Assembly (NCBI RefSeq): GCF_002102155.1
Contig: NZ_LQOU01000009.1
Coordinates: 62,001-126,000 of the forward strand
Origin: Mycobacterium europaeum
Lineage (GTDB): Bacteria; Actinomycetota; Actinomycetes; Mycobacteriales; Mycobacteriaceae
Direction of reading: 5' to 3'
Length of the DNA stretch: 64,000 nt
Below the pieces are notes generated by a model that was not told the DNA's origin, ran no database searches, and was given only the letters and a program-made list of their open reading frames with translations. A program made the position numbers and the translations under genes. Below, one piece after another: positions 1 to 10,019 of the stretch (position 1 is its first letter; the number at the start of each line of letters is the position of its first letter).

Positions 1-1
1 C

Positions 2-256
2 GTGAGCTCCATCAAGGAGCTCTGCCGGCGTTGGTATCCGCGCATCTACTTCGGCCAGCCGGTCAAGGGGCTGGCCCACCGAGCGCTGGCCGACATTCAT
101 GAATCCATCCGCGAGCTGCGGTATTACCGCCGGACCGCGTTCGTCGCCCCGCCGGGGCCGTCTACCAGCGAGATCGAGGCCGTGGTCGCCGATCTGGACC
201 GCGGAGCGGGCACACCGGGACCGATCGATTCGGCCCCCGAGCCACCGACCGGCTAG
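2..256 (+). CDS. orn: Oligoribonuclease, C-terminal part (5' end outside window)
   Basis: Oligoribonuclease degrades 2-5 nt RNAs to mononucleotides in the cytoplasm, as a DEDDh exonuclease of the DnaQ fold. Only the last 84 codons are in the window; the reading frame is already open at base 2, so the first codon shown is not the start. The visible part contains the last catalytic motif, H-x4-D in GLAHRALAD (H26 and D31 of this fragment), and the helix [12 protein letters not shown] that is typical of mycobacterial Orn. The tRNA-His gene follows 45 bp downstream, as it does in M. tuberculosis (Rv2511), which supports the identification. Confidence 0.93.
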   Translation: MSSIKELCRRWYPRIYFGQPVKGLAHRALADIHESIRELRYYRRTAFVAPPGPSTSEIEAVVADLDRGAGTPGPIDSAPEPPTG

Positions 257-301
257 TATCGACGTCGCCGCTCGTTGGCCTCACGGCCAGGTGGCGGCAA
301 T

Positions 302-378
302 GGTGGCTGTAGTTCAGCTGGTAGAGCACCAGGTTGTGATCCTGGGTGTCGCGGGTTCGAGTCCCGTCAGCCACCCCA
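302..378 (+). tRNA. tRNA-His (anticodon GTG)
   Basis: A full cloverleaf can be folded by eye. The acceptor stem GTGGCTG pairs with CAGCCAC and there is an extra 5' G (base 302), the G-1 that marks tRNA-His, opposite C375. The anticodon stem CCAGG/CCTGG encloses TTGTGAT with anticodon GTG at 336-338. The T arm has GTTCGAG, and CCA is encoded at 376-378. It lies between orn and the L,D-transpeptidase gene, as in other mycobacteria. Confidence 0.97.
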
Positions 379-380
379 AT

Positions 381-394
381 CGGCCGGAAGGCCG
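381..394 (+). terminator. Short GC hairpin after tRNA-His
   Basis: CGGCC-GGAA-GGCCG forms a 5-bp stem with a GNRA-type tetraloop immediately after the tRNA CCA end. No T-run follows, so this could be a processing or termination structure of the mycobacterial kind rather than a classical intrinsic terminator. Confidence 0.4.
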
Positions 395-409
395 CTTCCT
401 AACCGCACG

Positions 410-1606
410 TCAGGTGTTGGCGTTGCCCGCTTTCCACTGCGCCCACGGGATGTTCCAGTCGCCCAGCCCCTCGGTGCCCGGCAACGTCGGCCCCACGGTG
501 TTGATCACCTCGACGATGTCGCCGCTCTTGCTGTGGTCGTAGAACCACTCGGCGTTGCTGGGACTCACGTTCAGGCACCCGTGGCTGGTATTGGTGTGGC
601 CCTGCGCACCGACGGACCAGGGCGCGGAGTGCACGAAGACCCCGCTGTAGGACATCTGGGTGGCCCAGTCGACTTCGGTGCGATATCCGTTGGGCGAGTT
701 GACCGGAACGCCGTAGGTCGACGAATCCATGATGATGTGCTTGAACCGGCCGCCGATGATGTAGAACCCGTTGTCGGTCGGCGTGCTGTCCTTGCCCATC
801 GACGTCGGCATCGTCCTGACCACTTCGCCGTTGACGCGCACGGTCACCGTCTTGGTGGTGTCGTCGGCGGTCGAGATCACCTCGTCGCCGATGGTGAAGT
901 GCGTCTTGACGTTGTCCTCACCGAACATGCCGTCACCCAGGTCGACGCCGTAGGTGTTGACCGCCACGTCGATGGTCGTCCCCGATTTCCAGAAATGTTC
1001 CGGGCGCCAACGCACTTCGCGGTTGTTGAGCCAATAGAACGCGCCCTCGACGGGCGGGTTGGTGGTGATCTTGATCGCCTTTTGCGCCGCGACCCGATCG
1101 GCGATGTTCTCGTCGAAGCGGATCGCCACCGGCTCGCCGATCCCGACGACGTCACCGTCGCCGGGATAGGCGTAGGGCATGGTCAGGTGAGCGGGCGAAC
1201 TGGTCTGGAAGGTCATCTGCCGATTCGCGGCGCCCCCCATGCCCAGCGCTTTGGCGCTCAAGGTGTAGCGCCTGTTGTAGCCCAGTTGCTCGGTGGTCGA
1301 CCAGCGCAGGCCGTCGGGGCTCAGCTGACCGCTGATCGACTTGCCGTTCTCGTTGACCATGGTGACCGACGCGAGAACGCCGTCGGCGACGCTGACCGTC
1401 ACCGGTGCATCCACGGTGACGCCGACGGCGCCGTCGGTCACCGAGGCGGTGAGCTTGGGGACCAGCAGATCGGCAAATGGAGTGCCCTTGTCGAAGATGA
1501 CCTTCGCCGGCGCCGCGGTGTGGCCGCCGCCGCAGGCGACGCCGAACACAGCAAGCGAAGCGATCGCGACAGCCAGCCACGATCGTCGTCGGTGCAAAGG
1601 CGTCAT
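410..1606 (-). CDS. ldtB: L,D-transpeptidase, LdtMt2/LppS type lipoprotein
   Basis: This enzyme makes 3->3 cross-links in peptidoglycan on the outer face of the membrane and is the carbapenem-sensitive transpeptidase class. It has 398 aa (LdtMt2, Rv2518c, has 408). The N-terminal signal ends in VACGGG, matching the GAVACGSG lipobox region of the M. tuberculosis protein. Two Ig-like domains (about residues 40-240) precede the YkuD catalytic domain. The catalytic motif SHGCLNVS places the nucleophile at C344, with H342 beside it and HSAPWS upstream. The C-terminal tail with NIPWAQW matches the family. The ATG at 1606 was chosen; it sits directly before the signal peptide. Nearly every stretch resembles LdtMt2, so function is secure. 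Confidence 0.95.
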   Translation of the reverse strand: MTPLHRRRSWLAVAIASLAVFGVACGGGHTAAPAKVIFDKGTPFADLLVPKLTASVTDGAVGVTVDAPVTVSVADGVLASVTMVNENGKSISGQLSPDGLRWSTTEQLGYNRRYTLSAKALGMGGAANRQMTFQTSSPAHLTMPYAYPGDGDVVGIGEPVAIRFDENIADRVAAQKAIKITTNPPVEGAFYWLNNREVRWRPEHFWKSGTTIDVAVNTYGVDLGDGMFGEDNVKTHFTIGDEVISTADDTTKTVTVRVNGEVVRTMPTSMGKDSTPTDNGFYIIGGRFKHIIMDSSTYGVPVNSPNGYRTEVDWATQMSYSGVFVHSAPWSVGAQGHTNTSHGCLNVSPSNAEWFYDHSKSGDIVEVINTVGPTLPGTEGLGDWNIPWAQWKAGNANT

Positions 1607-1737
1607 CGAGTGACCTTCCAGGAAAACCGATGTAGTTGGTCACCGCTGACCAGAAACAGTGGATGCATTGTAATGGGTTTTTGCCGGCGCGCATGCCGAC
1701 CTCGGCCGGTCCCGCACGCGGTGTTGCGGACCCGTGA

Positions 1738-2643
1738 TCAGGCCGGTTGGCCCACCCTGTCGTGCAGTTCGGCCTCGACCCGATCGCGCGTGACGACGGC
1801 CTCGACGCGCGCGAGCTGGACGATGGCCACCGCGACCACCAGGACGGCCACCGCCAAGGCGACCATCCCGGTGCGACCGGCGTTCAACGTCTCGTCGAGC
1901 ACGACAACCCCCAGTCCGGCCCCCACAACCGGCTGCGACACCTCCAGCGTGGGCATCGACGCGGTCAACGGCCCGGCCCGAAACGCCGCCTGGCTCCACA
2001 GCACCCCGCCCACGACGACCAGGATCGCCGCGTAGAGCTCCGGGGTTCGGATCACCGCCCATCCGCCATCACCGAGCCGGGCGACGACCTGCTTGGCCAG
2101 CACCGCGAAGACCCCCCACAGCGAACCGGACACCAGGGCGAACAGCACCGCGGCCGCGGCGCCACCGAAGATGCGGCCCGCGACGACGCAGGCGACCAAC
2201 AGCGGGCCGAGGGTGACGGCTACCGCGGCCCAGGTGCCAAGCGGCGCGGACGCGTGACCGGCCTGCGGATTTCCGACGACGACGATCACGGTCACCGCGG
2301 CGGTGAGCAAGCCGGCCCACATCCGCTCGGCCCCGGTCACCCTGCGATGGAACAACCGGGCGTTGATCGGCAGCGCGAACAGCAGCGAGAACATCAGCAG
2401 CGCCTGAACCAACAGCACCGAACCCTGACCCAAAGCGGCCGCCTGCAACGCGACGCTCCCGGCGAGCAGCAGCGCGCCCCACCACCACCGCCGGTTGCGC
2501 AGCAGGCTGGCGAACAGCGCGACGTGGCCGACCGAGCGGTCCTCGAGGCAGTGCGCCGCGCGTTGCTGCAGCACGTCGCCCATCGCGACGCACAGCGCCG
2601 AAGCCAGCGCCAGCAGCACGGCGATATCGGTCTTGGTCATCAT
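1738..2643 (-). CDS. DMT/EamA-like multi-spanning membrane protein
   Basis: This 301-aa protein has about nine to ten hydrophobic segments and the two-half layout of the drug/metabolite transporter superfamily. The first helix (TDIAVLLALASALCVAMGDVLQQ) and a late segment with PLTASMPTLEVSQPVVGA resemble EamA-type permeases of mycobacteria. The substrate cannot be inferred. It is the downstream partner of the MMPL gene on the same strand, 63 bp after its stop, so the two may be cotranscribed. The start is the first of two adjacent ATGs, with GGAGAA about 4 nt upstream. The last about 25 residues are charged and probably cytoplasmic. Confidence 0.75.
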   Translation of the reverse strand: MMTKTDIAVLLALASALCVAMGDVLQQRAAHCLEDRSVGHVALFASLLRNRRWWWGALLLAGSVALQAAALGQGSVLLVQALLMFSLLFALPINARLFHRRVTGAERMWAGLLTAAVTVIVVVGNPQAGHASAPLGTWAAVAVTLGPLLVACVVAGRIFGGAAAAVLFALVSGSLWGVFAVLAKQVVARLGDGGWAVIRTPELYAAILVVVGGVLWSQAAFRAGPLTASMPTLEVSQPVVGAGLGVVVLDETLNAGRTGMVALAVAVLVVAVAIVQLARVEAVVTRDRVEAELHDRVGQPA

Positions 2644-2706
2644 GGCTTCTCCGTCGATATCGGATGGGGCCCCGAATACCTTTGCGGCGCAGCGAATTCC
2701 GCTGGA

Positions 2707-5064
2707 TCAACCACGGCTTGTCGCGGCTTTGGTGGGCCACCTCCGGATCGAGGGGCGCTGCGACTCGGGGGCGTCAGCCGCCCAGCGCCGCCGCCCCACC
2801 GCGGCGGCCGCATCTTCACCGGTCTCGGACCGCTCCCGCAGCCACTCCAGCGGTTTGGGCGCCCACCACGTCCACCGGCCGAGCAGGTGGATGAACGCCG
2901 GAACCAGGACCATCCGCACCAGGGTGGCGTCGGCCAGCACGGCAAGGGTCAGGCCGACGCCCAGCATCCGCATGAACGACACGTGCGCCGGTATCAGGGC
3001 GGCGAACGAGATCGACATCACCAGCGCCGCGGTGGTGACCACCCGGCCGATGCCGGCGATGCCCAATGCCGTGCTCTCGTCCGTGGCGGCGCGCGCCTCC
3101 GCGGCGGTCGGCGGCGTGTCCTGGATCGCCTGCGAGGCCAGCCAGTATTCGTGGATCCGCGACACCAGGAACACCTCATAGTCCATGGCCAGCCCGAAGG
3201 CGATGCAGAACAACAGCACGGGGATGTTCGCGTTCAACGTCCCGTTGGGGGTGGTCCCCAGCGCACCCAGGTTGCCGTCCTGGAAGATCCACGCCATGGC
3301 CCCGAACGCGGCCGTCAGCGACAGCAGGTTGCACACCAGCGCCTGCAGCGGCAGCACCGCGCTGCCGGTCAGCAGAAACAGCAGCGCGAACGTGATCACG
3401 GCGATCAACCCGAACACGAGCGGCAACCGCTTGGTGATCGCGCCGACGCTGTCGCGGTTGATCTGGGCCAGCCCGGTCATCTCCACCGACCGGCCCGCCG
3501 GTCCGGGGACCTTGTGCAGTTGGTCCAGCTGGGTGTTCGAGGCCGGCGAATAGAGCGGTGCGCTGCTGGTCACCGTCAGGAAGGCGCTGCCGTTGGCCGC
3601 ACCGGTGGCCGCGGCGGGCGGTCCCACCAGGTGACCCGCGACGAACGTGCCGGTCGGGGCGGTGACCGCGGACACGTCGGTCACCCGCGACAGGGCGGCG
3701 GCGTAGCGGTCCAGGTCAGCGGGCCCGATGCCCCGGGCGTCGGGAACGACCGCGGTGACCCCCGTCCCGAATCCGTTGGCGAAATTGTTGTCCAGCATGT
3801 CGGCGACCTGGCGCGCCGACGCCGACGGGGGCAGCACGCGCTCGTCGGGAAAGCCCCACTTCACGCCCAGGAACGGCGCCCCCAGCAACAGCAGTAACGC
3901 GACGACGCCCAGTCCGGCCGGCAGGGAGTGGCGCAGCACGTACCGCGTCGAGCGGTACCAGAACTGCTCCTCGAGCGGCTTGTGCGCGTGATCCCGGAAC
4001 GACCGCTGCCCGTGCAAGATGCGATGCAACAGCGGACGCGCGTCGAGCGCGTCCAGCCGGGGCCCCAGCAGCGCGATCGCGGCCGGGGTGACCACGACGG
4101 CCGACACCGCGACGAGGAGCGCGGTGGCCACGATGGTGTAGGCCGAGGATCTCAAAAAGTACATCGGGAACACGGCCATCACGGCCATCGACAATCCGAC
4201 CGTGGTCGCGGAGAACAGCACCGTCCGACCGGCGGTGGCCATGGTCCGCATCAGCGCCCGCTCCCGGTCGTCGCTGCGGGCCAGCTCCTCGCGGTAGCGG
4301 CTGATGATCAGCAGGTTGTAGTCGATCGCCAGGGCAAGCCCCATCGCGATGCTCAGGTCCAGCGCGTACGTCGACACGTCGGTCGCGAAGCTGATCAGCC
4401 GCAACACCGACATCGTGCACACGATTGCCAGGGTGCCCAGCACGATCGGCAGCGCCGCCGCGACCACGCCTCCCAACACCCAGACCAGCACCGCGAAGCT
4501 CAGCGGGATCGCGATGGACTCCATCAACAGCAGGTCGCGCTCGTTCTGGTCGTTGATCTGGGCGTAGGCCACCGCCATGCCCCCGGCGCGCACCGTGACG
4601 CCGTCGCGGTCGTGCACCAGTTCGTCGGTGAGGGTGCTGGCGTATTTCTGGGCGTCGTTCTCCCCGCCTTTCAAGCCGGCCACGATCATCCCGGATTTCT
4701 GGTCTTTGCTGACCAGCTGGGCGGCGGCCTGGGGCGGTGAGGTCCACACCGAGGAGACATTCAAGACGTCCGGCGACGTCTTCAGGCGGTTCGCGATGTC
4801 GGTTCCGACGTCGCGTGCCTGACGGCTCTGGACGCCGGCCGGGGCGGTCACCACGATCAGCATTTGCTGATCGGTCTGGTTGAACTTGTCGCGCAGCACG
4901 TTGGTCGCCCGGGCCGACTCCGAGGTCGGGTCCTGAAATCCGCCGCCCGACAGGCTGTTGATCACCGGGAGTCCGAACACCGCCGCCCCGACCAGCACCA
5001 AGACGGCGACCGCGATGATGCGGCGCGGCGCGGCGATGGCCAGGCGGGTGAGTGCTTGCAGCAT
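2707..5064 (-). CDS. MMPL-family RND transporter
   Basis: MMPL proteins are RND-superfamily transporters that export lipids or drugs across the inner membrane using the proton gradient. The 785-aa protein has the family pattern: one N-terminal helix, a periplasmic domain (about residues 35-190), five helices, a cytoplasmic loop rich in charged residues, a second helix, a second periplasmic domain and five final helices. The paired motifs LDLSIAMGLALAIDYNLLIISR and FCIAFGLAMDYEVFLVSR carry the conserved GLAxDY in helices 4 and 10. I start at the ATG at 5064 because GAAAGGA lies just upstream; an open frame runs 33 codons further without a better site. The substrate is unknown. Length is slightly short for MmpL and typical of YdfJ-like members. 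Confidence 0.88.
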   Translation of the reverse strand: MLQALTRLAIAAPRRIIAVAVLVLVGAAVFGLPVINSLSGGGFQDPTSESARATNVLRDKFNQTDQQMLIVVTAPAGVQSRQARDVGTDIANRLKTSPDVLNVSSVWTSPPQAAAQLVSKDQKSGMIVAGLKGGENDAQKYASTLTDELVHDRDGVTVRAGGMAVAYAQINDQNERDLLLMESIAIPLSFAVLVWVLGGVVAAALPIVLGTLAIVCTMSVLRLISFATDVSTYALDLSIAMGLALAIDYNLLIISRYREELARSDDRERALMRTMATAGRTVLFSATTVGLSMAVMAVFPMYFLRSSAYTIVATALLVAVSAVVVTPAAIALLGPRLDALDARPLLHRILHGQRSFRDHAHKPLEEQFWYRSTRYVLRHSLPAGLGVVALLLLLGAPFLGVKWGFPDERVLPPSASARQVADMLDNNFANGFGTGVTAVVPDARGIGPADLDRYAAALSRVTDVSAVTAPTGTFVAGHLVGPPAAATGAANGSAFLTVTSSAPLYSPASNTQLDQLHKVPGPAGRSVEMTGLAQINRDSVGAITKRLPLVFGLIAVITFALLFLLTGSAVLPLQALVCNLLSLTAAFGAMAWIFQDGNLGALGTTPNGTLNANIPVLLFCIAFGLAMDYEVFLVSRIHEYWLASQAIQDTPPTAAEARAATDESTALGIAGIGRVVTTAALVMSISFAALIPAHVSFMRMLGVGLTLAVLADATLVRMVLVPAFIHLLGRWTWWAPKPLEWLRERSETGEDAAAAVGRRRWAADAPESQRPSIRRWPTKAATSRG

Positions 5065-5260
5065 CGTTGGTCCTTTCAGTGCTAACTCCCCCGGCGTATC
5101 CCTATACCCGAACGAGGCCGCCTGACCCACCTTCGTCGGAGGCGGCCCGGCCACGTTTGGCAATTCGGCACTCGGGTAACGAACGGAAGGGGCGCCCTCA
5201 CTACGTCGTTCGCAGGGCGGAGCGCCGGTTTGGCTGGGCTAGAAGCGGATTGGATGAGCG

Positions 5261-6499
5261 ATGAACTCGACCGAAAACGCCATCAGCATGAGACATCCGA
5301 CCGTGGACGACCTGCAGGCCGTCTACGAGAATCAGGCTCGCACGTTCGGGGATCCGGTCGACGAGCATGCCGTGGAAGCGTGGAAACGGCGCGTCGACGT
5401 CAACGACATCCTGGTGGCCGAGGACGTCTCCGATCCGCATCGGCCGTTGCTGGTGGGGACGTCGATCATCTATCCCACGCAGCTGACGGTGCCGGGCGGC
5501 GCCAGCCTGCGGGCCGCGTGGCTGACGATGATCGCGGTCGCGTCAACGCATCAGGGCAAGGGGGTCTGGGGACAGCTCAGCGCCAAGGGGCTGGGCATAC
5601 TCATCGACCGCGGTTATCCGATCGTCTTCGGGGTGCCGACCCAGACCGCGATGTACGACGGTTTCGGCGCCGGCGTGGCGAGCTACCTCCGCAGCTACCG
5701 CATCGACCGCCGGTTCGCAAAGCTGCGAAACCGGCCGAGCCAGATCCGGGCTCGCGAGGTGCACACCGCCGAGGCGCGCCACCTGCTGCCGGAAATCTAC
5801 GAAAGATGGTGCGCCACAACGCCTGGCGCGGTGACCCGCAACGACGCCTGGTGGGCGGACTACTTGGCGGACAGGCCGACCGAGCGGGCCAACGGGACCG
5901 CGCTGAACTACACGATCCATCCGGACGGCTTCTTGACGTACCGCGTCGTCGGCCAGTCGAACCACGGGTACCGGCCCCCGCTGGGCAACGTGGTCGTCCA
6001 AGATTTCTGCCCTGTCACCGACGAGGCACACACCGAGTTGCTGCACACGTTGTTGGCCCTAGAGATGTTCGACAGCGTCGAGATCGACGTGCCGGCCGAC
6101 GATCCGCTGCCGCTCAAGCTCACCGACCTGCGGGCCGCGGAAACCACCGGCGTGGACGATTTCCTGTGGGTCCGGATCAACGACGTCCCCGAGGTGCTCG
6201 GCGCCCGCGCCTATGCCGCCGACATCGAGGTCACCCTGGAGGTCGACGACCCGCTCGGCCTGGCGGGCGGGCAATTCCTGCTGCAGGCCCGTGACGGCGT
6301 GGCCAAGTGCACGCCGCACGACGGCCCCGCCGACGTGAAGATCGGCCTGGCCGACCTGGCCACGATCTACATGGGCGCCCACAGCGCCTCCGGACTCAGC
6401 CGCGCGGGCCGGATCACCGAGCTGCGGCCGGGTACGCTCCGCCAGCTGGGCGTCGCCTTCGCCACCGACCGGGCCCCGTACTGCGGGACGCTCTTCTGA
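5261..6499 (+). CDS. Eis-like GNAT N-acetyltransferase
   Basis: The 412-aa protein has the three-part architecture of Eis (Rv2416c): an N-terminal GNAT domain, a second degenerate GNAT domain and a C-terminal sterol-carrier-like domain. The CoA loop can be seen as VASTHQGKGVWGQL (about residue 95), and the tyrosine that acts as proton donor is in TQTAMYDGFG. The chain ends in CGTLF: a C-terminal Phe whose carboxylate serves as base in Eis, so the catalytic pair appears complete. Known Eis proteins acetylate amines of aminoglycosides and other substrates; the substrate here is unknown. It is transcribed divergently from the MMPL gene across about 195 bp. Confidence 0.85.
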   Translation: MNSTENAISMRHPTVDDLQAVYENQARTFGDPVDEHAVEAWKRRVDVNDILVAEDVSDPHRPLLVGTSIIYPTQLTVPGGASLRAAWLTMIAVASTHQGKGVWGQLSAKGLGILIDRGYPIVFGVPTQTAMYDGFGAGVASYLRSYRIDRRFAKLRNRPSQIRAREVHTAEARHLLPEIYERWCATTPGAVTRNDAWWADYLADRPTERANGTALNYTIHPDGFLTYRVVGQSNHGYRPPLGNVVVQDFCPVTDEAHTELLHTLLALEMFDSVEIDVPADDPLPLKLTDLRAAETTGVDDFLWVRINDVPEVLGARAYAADIEVTLEVDDPLGLAGGQFLLQARDGVAKCTPHDGPADVKIGLADLATIYMGAHSASGLSRAGRITELRPGTLRQLGVAFATDRAPYCGTLF

Positions 6500-6685
6500 G
6501 GCGTTCAACGCGCTGATCGTGCTGCGCACCAGGCTCTTTCATCGACCAACAGCGCGGGAACCGCCGGGCTCTCGGCAAACATCCCACCCCACGTGGCGGC
6601 GTTGTCTATCCTGGAGGGGATCGGAGGATTTCGCGCCGCGGCAGGACGCCTGTTATTGTCGCGTACGCGGTCTCGGCCGTCGAAA

Positions 6686-6761
<76 letters not shown>

Positions 6762-6773
6762 CCCTAAAATCCT

Positions 6774-6795
6774 GGCCGAGCGGCCTTTGCGTTTT
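6774..6795 (+). terminator. Possible terminator after tRNA-Lys
   Basis: GGCC-GAGC-GGCC (4-bp stem) is followed by TTTGCGTTTT. The stem is short, so termination is only suggested by position and the T-rich tail. Confidence 0.4.
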
Positions 6796-6935
6796 GAGGC
6801 GGTAGGCGGGCCTGTCACATCAGTTACAGCTGTCACAAAGGGCCCCACAACATCTCCACGCCGCGGGGAAGTATGTGTAACCGCGACCCGATCGCGGCAT
6901 CGAATCTGTCAGTGGACGCACCTATCGTTTGCACC

Positions 6936-7211
6936 ATGACCATCGTTCAGATCGGCGGCTACATGGTCGGCCAGGTGCCGATTGAGCAGATCGAGCCGGG
7001 AGAGACCGTGCTGACCCACCTGCTGGACGGATCCTCGTACACCTTTGTGGTCGAGATAAAACGCAACGAAACCGACAGGGCCGCGGGCACGTCCAAGCTC
7101 GGGTTGCAGGCCGCCCGCGAAACCGATACCCACGGTGTCGGCCCGGTGGCGACCGTTGAAGCCCCAGTTGGCACCTTGACCCACCGCGTCATCGGCAAAG
7201 CCAGTGACTAG
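6936..7211 (+). CDS. Hypothetical protein, 91 aa
   Basis: I do not recognise a family. The protein starts at the ATG reading MTIVQIGGYMVGQVP; an upstream GTG at 6873 would add 21 residues. It is predominantly polar with alternating beta-type stretches (SYTFVVEI, VGPVATVEA) and has no signal peptide or membrane segment. It overlaps the next gene by 8 bp, so the two are probably cotranscribed. Homologues may exist in prophage-like or tRNA-associated regions, but this cannot be judged from the sequence alone. Confidence 0.5.
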   Translation: MTIVQIGGYMVGQVPIEQIEPGETVLTHLLDGSSYTFVVEIKRNETDRAAGTSKLGLQAARETDTHGVGPVATVEAPVGTLTHRVIGKASD

Positions 7212-8274
7212 TTCTGACCGTGCGGGAATGGCGAAGCTACGCAACGTCGCGTTGCAGGTTCTCAGCGGGGTCGTTGCCGGACTCGTAGTGCTGTGGGCAA
7301 CAGGATCGCTAGGCCCGGTCTACCGGTGGATGGTGCGCTATATGCAGCCGGGGGTCTGGTCGGCCCTGGCCGCTTGGTTTGCGGTCGCAGTCGGAGTCGT
7401 GACCGTCGTGGTCGCGGGTCGTTACGCGAAACAACAGGTGGAAAAAGCCCAAGACCAAGTTAACGAAGCGCGTCGTGCACGTGAAGAACAAGCGCAACCC
7501 ACAGTCGTGATATACAGCGAGTTGAATCCGTCCGCGAAACAATACATCGAAATTGTTGTGAAAAACTTCGGCACGACGCCCGCCTACGACGTGCTAGTCA
7601 CAGTGGAACCCCCACTCAAAGCAACACCAAATTTGATCTCACGAGACAAACTGTTTGACGTGCTAATACCAGAATTTCTCATTCTGGCACCCGGACAAGA
7701 ATGGCGAACTGGTTGGGATTTTTCTCCATCTAGAAAACAATATCAAGATAAATAGAATCGTCTTGCCCGGACCAGCGAGACGGAACTAACGGACCACGAA
7801 AAGCTTGAAAAACAGCGCCGGCTAGCCCTGGGTGGTGAAACGCCACCGGATCACGTTCTTGAAGAGAGATTCTTACCGTCGCGCTACAAAGCGACCGTCG
7901 TTTATAAAGACAGCCACGGTAAGAATTACCAAACAGAGGCGATACTCGATTCGGACCAATATAAGGGGACGACTTGGGTCGACTTAAAGTCGATTCACGA
8001 TCTCACCAAGATGCTCGGTAAGCACCTCGAAGAGCAGAGCAAGGGTCTCGACGCGATTCACCAACGACTAGCCGAATTCGGCACGGAGCACGAAGGAATC
8101 TGGATTTACGGCAGTGGCGATGACGACGAACACGAGTATCGACGCGCAGTCGCCGAAGCCGAAGCGGCAGAGCGGCGCGAATTCGAGGATAATTTGTTCG
8201 GCCGTCAAGCGTACCCAAAGTCCCAGGATTCAGAAGAAAACGATTTCGAGGACGGATCCCATGGAAATGGCTGA
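7204..8274 (+). pseudogene. Membrane-anchored protein interrupted by an in-frame TAG
   Basis: The GTG-started frame runs 183 codons to a TAG at 7753-7755. The same frame then continues open for 172 more codons to the TGA at 8272-8274, with protein-like composition throughout. The first half has two membrane helices (about residues 17-33 and 47-67) followed by a charged coiled-coil-like stretch and a beta-rich part with ELNPSAKQYIEIVVKNFG. The second half contains RYKATVVYKDSHGK, a helix with HLEEQSKGLDAIHQRL and an acidic tail. The two halves therefore look like one 356-aa gene with a premature stop. The family is unknown. A sequencing error is an alternative explanation. Confidence 0.65.
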
Positions 8275-8893
8275 ATGGTTTATCGTCACAACTGCGATAG
8301 GTATTCCTATAGGCAATGCGATCTTCGCCGGAATCCTCGGCCTGGTCGGCGCTCGGGTCGGGCGAAACGCGACACGTTATTCTGCGGAGCTGCAAGCCGA
8401 AGTCAACCGCCAAGATGCCGCATTACAAGCCGCCCAGCGTCGCCACGACGTTGAAATTGCTCAGCTACGTGAATCGCAGGAGGCGCTCCTAACGGCTGCA
8501 ACTGCGGTTCAGTCGTTTGTCTGGTATGCCGAGAATCGGGCCAAATCGGGCATACCGATTACGACTGAAGAATGGCAAGCGGCGCGCCCGCTCGTCGAGC
8601 CAGCGATCCTTGCGGCGGAAAAATTGCGCGTCATTGCGCCAACCCTGCCTACGGAGACTCTCCGCAACGCGTACATCGAAGTGGAACGGCTAGCTTTCAA
8701 AGTCGTGGCCGGGGCGTCGAAGTATGGAACGAATCCGTCAAAGAGGAAAACCAACCAGACCCGATCACGCGCGCACTCAAGGCAACTGCTGACGCAATCA
8801 AAACGGCGTACGACACCTATCCGGCACAGCTTGGGCCAAACAGGAACTACTCCCACTGCCTTCGTAGCAAAGGCAGGACCGAGGCATCACTAG
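8261..8893 (+). pseudogene. Frameshifted hypothetical membrane/coiled-coil protein
   Basis: The ATG at 8261 overlaps the end of the preceding frame by 14 bp. The protein begins with a hydrophobic helix (WFIVTTAIGIPIGNAIFAGILGLVGA), then a long heptad-like stretch (about residues 35-80) and a helical region ending in ERLAFKVVAGAS. At about 8715-8725 sensible sequence moves to the next frame, which reads VWNESVKEENQPDPITRALK and further helix-like sequence (ATADAIKTAYDTYPAQLGP). The residues in the original frame after this point are basic and low in hydrophobics, like a shifted reading. A one-base indel is the simplest explanation. No family recognised. Confidence 0.55.
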
Positions 8894-8920
8894 TTGAGGC
8901 ACCTTCAAGGAAGCCGTCGA

Positions 8921-9550
8921 TCAATCGCTCGAGCCCAAAGTACCAGACTGGGCGCCCAACGGCCGCGGCCTGGCTGGTGGTCGAGCACGAGAATGACGTT
9001 GGAGGGCGAGGATAATCCCGGACAACAACGTAGCTATTGCCCCGCCAATTGCAAAGGAAACGCCGAAAAATAATAAGATGATCATCAGCGAAACATCGGT
9101 TTCATGACTATGAAGAACACTAAGTATGCACCCGATAACTCCGATCACGATAACCGTAGCACCTGCGATGACGCTGTACACCGGGTGAGCTGCGGGTCTT
9201 ACCAAAGAAAGAACACCAAGAACGAATATCACGACACAGAGCGTAAACGCTGCGAGGAAGTAGGCATCCACTACTGTGGTGGGCCAACGAGTTGCGGATG
9301 GATACAGAATGGATCCGAATGAGAGCGCCAGCACGATGAAAGAGATCCCCCTGGCAATGGCAAGGGCTGAATTTTTCCTATTCCTATGGGGGGGACCGAC
9401 GTCTATCGCCGTCTGGCCCTGAGCCTGAAATTGACCGGTCGAGATTGATCCATACTGACGCTGCGCCCACGCCGTGCCGTCCCAGCAACGATGCCGATCG
9501 GCATCTTCGGGATCCGGGTACCAACCCGGCCATGGAGCCGGCGTCGTCAC
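8921..9550 (-). CDS. DUF2510-domain membrane protein
   Basis: The 209-aa protein opens with PGWYPDPEDADRHRCWDGTAW, the hallmark of the short tryptophan-rich DUF2510 domain found at the N terminus of many actinobacterial membrane proteins. A proline/glutamine linker leads to four hydrophobic segments (about residues 65-185) and a basic, Arg/Pro-rich tail. I start at the GTG at 9550 because it directly precedes the domain and has GGGGAAAG about 4 nt upstream; the open frame extends 42 codons further without a domain. The role is unknown; the domain is thought to be a binding module. Confidence 0.7.
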   Translation of the reverse strand: MTTPAPWPGWYPDPEDADRHRCWDGTAWAQRQYGSISTGQFQAQGQTAIDVGPPHRNRKNSALAIARGISFIVLALSFGSILYPSATRWPTTVVDAYFLAAFTLCVVIFVLGVLSLVRPAAHPVYSVIAGATVIVIGVIGCILSVLHSHETDVSLMIILLFFGVSFAIGGAIATLLSGIILALQRHSRARPPARPRPLGAQSGTLGSSD

Positions 9551-10019
9551 GATCTTTCCCCGATGCACAAGAGCCCAGCGCAACGCGGCATCTTCACAAG
9601 CGATTTTTCCGGTTTTTGATACCGGTCGCGTGATTGCGTTTTGTTCACCACTGCCCTTCCTTGCTAGCCGTGGCATAAAGTGGTGCGTCTAGTGAGTATC
9701 GCGTCACTGGTTTAGCCACGGTGCGTTAACCCGATTCTGTTCGTGTGCCCGCCTGTGAGTGATGTCCAGTTCACCATCCCCAAAAGTAGGCGCCGCAACG
9801 ATTGCAAGTGCATTGAAGTCTTTCGGCATGCTGTCCCGAATGCTCGTGGTCGGTATGGCGGGCTAGTATTCGTGCCTTGGAGGACTGGAGTTAAGTCGTG
9901 ATCCCGTTGAGTCTATGGCAATCTCCGACGAAGTGCACGACCCCGTCGGAAAGATGGCATTTGACCATTCCTCAAGGCGCATCGATCAGGCCAGCACAAA
10001 TCGGGTTTAATCATCGCGA
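9551..10019. other. Gap without a recognisable gene
   Basis: This 469-bp stretch contains only short frames on both strands, with no good start sites and no obvious repeat, RNA or insertion-sequence end. It would hold the promoter of the DUF2510 gene. Confidence 0.5.

Noticed and set aside
275..2035. A 586-codon plus-strand frame opposite the L,D-transpeptidase gene
   Set aside because: It is antisense to a well supported gene, has no start signal and is made of repetitive Arg/Asp/His/Gly-rich sequence typical of opposite-strand frames in GC-rich DNA.
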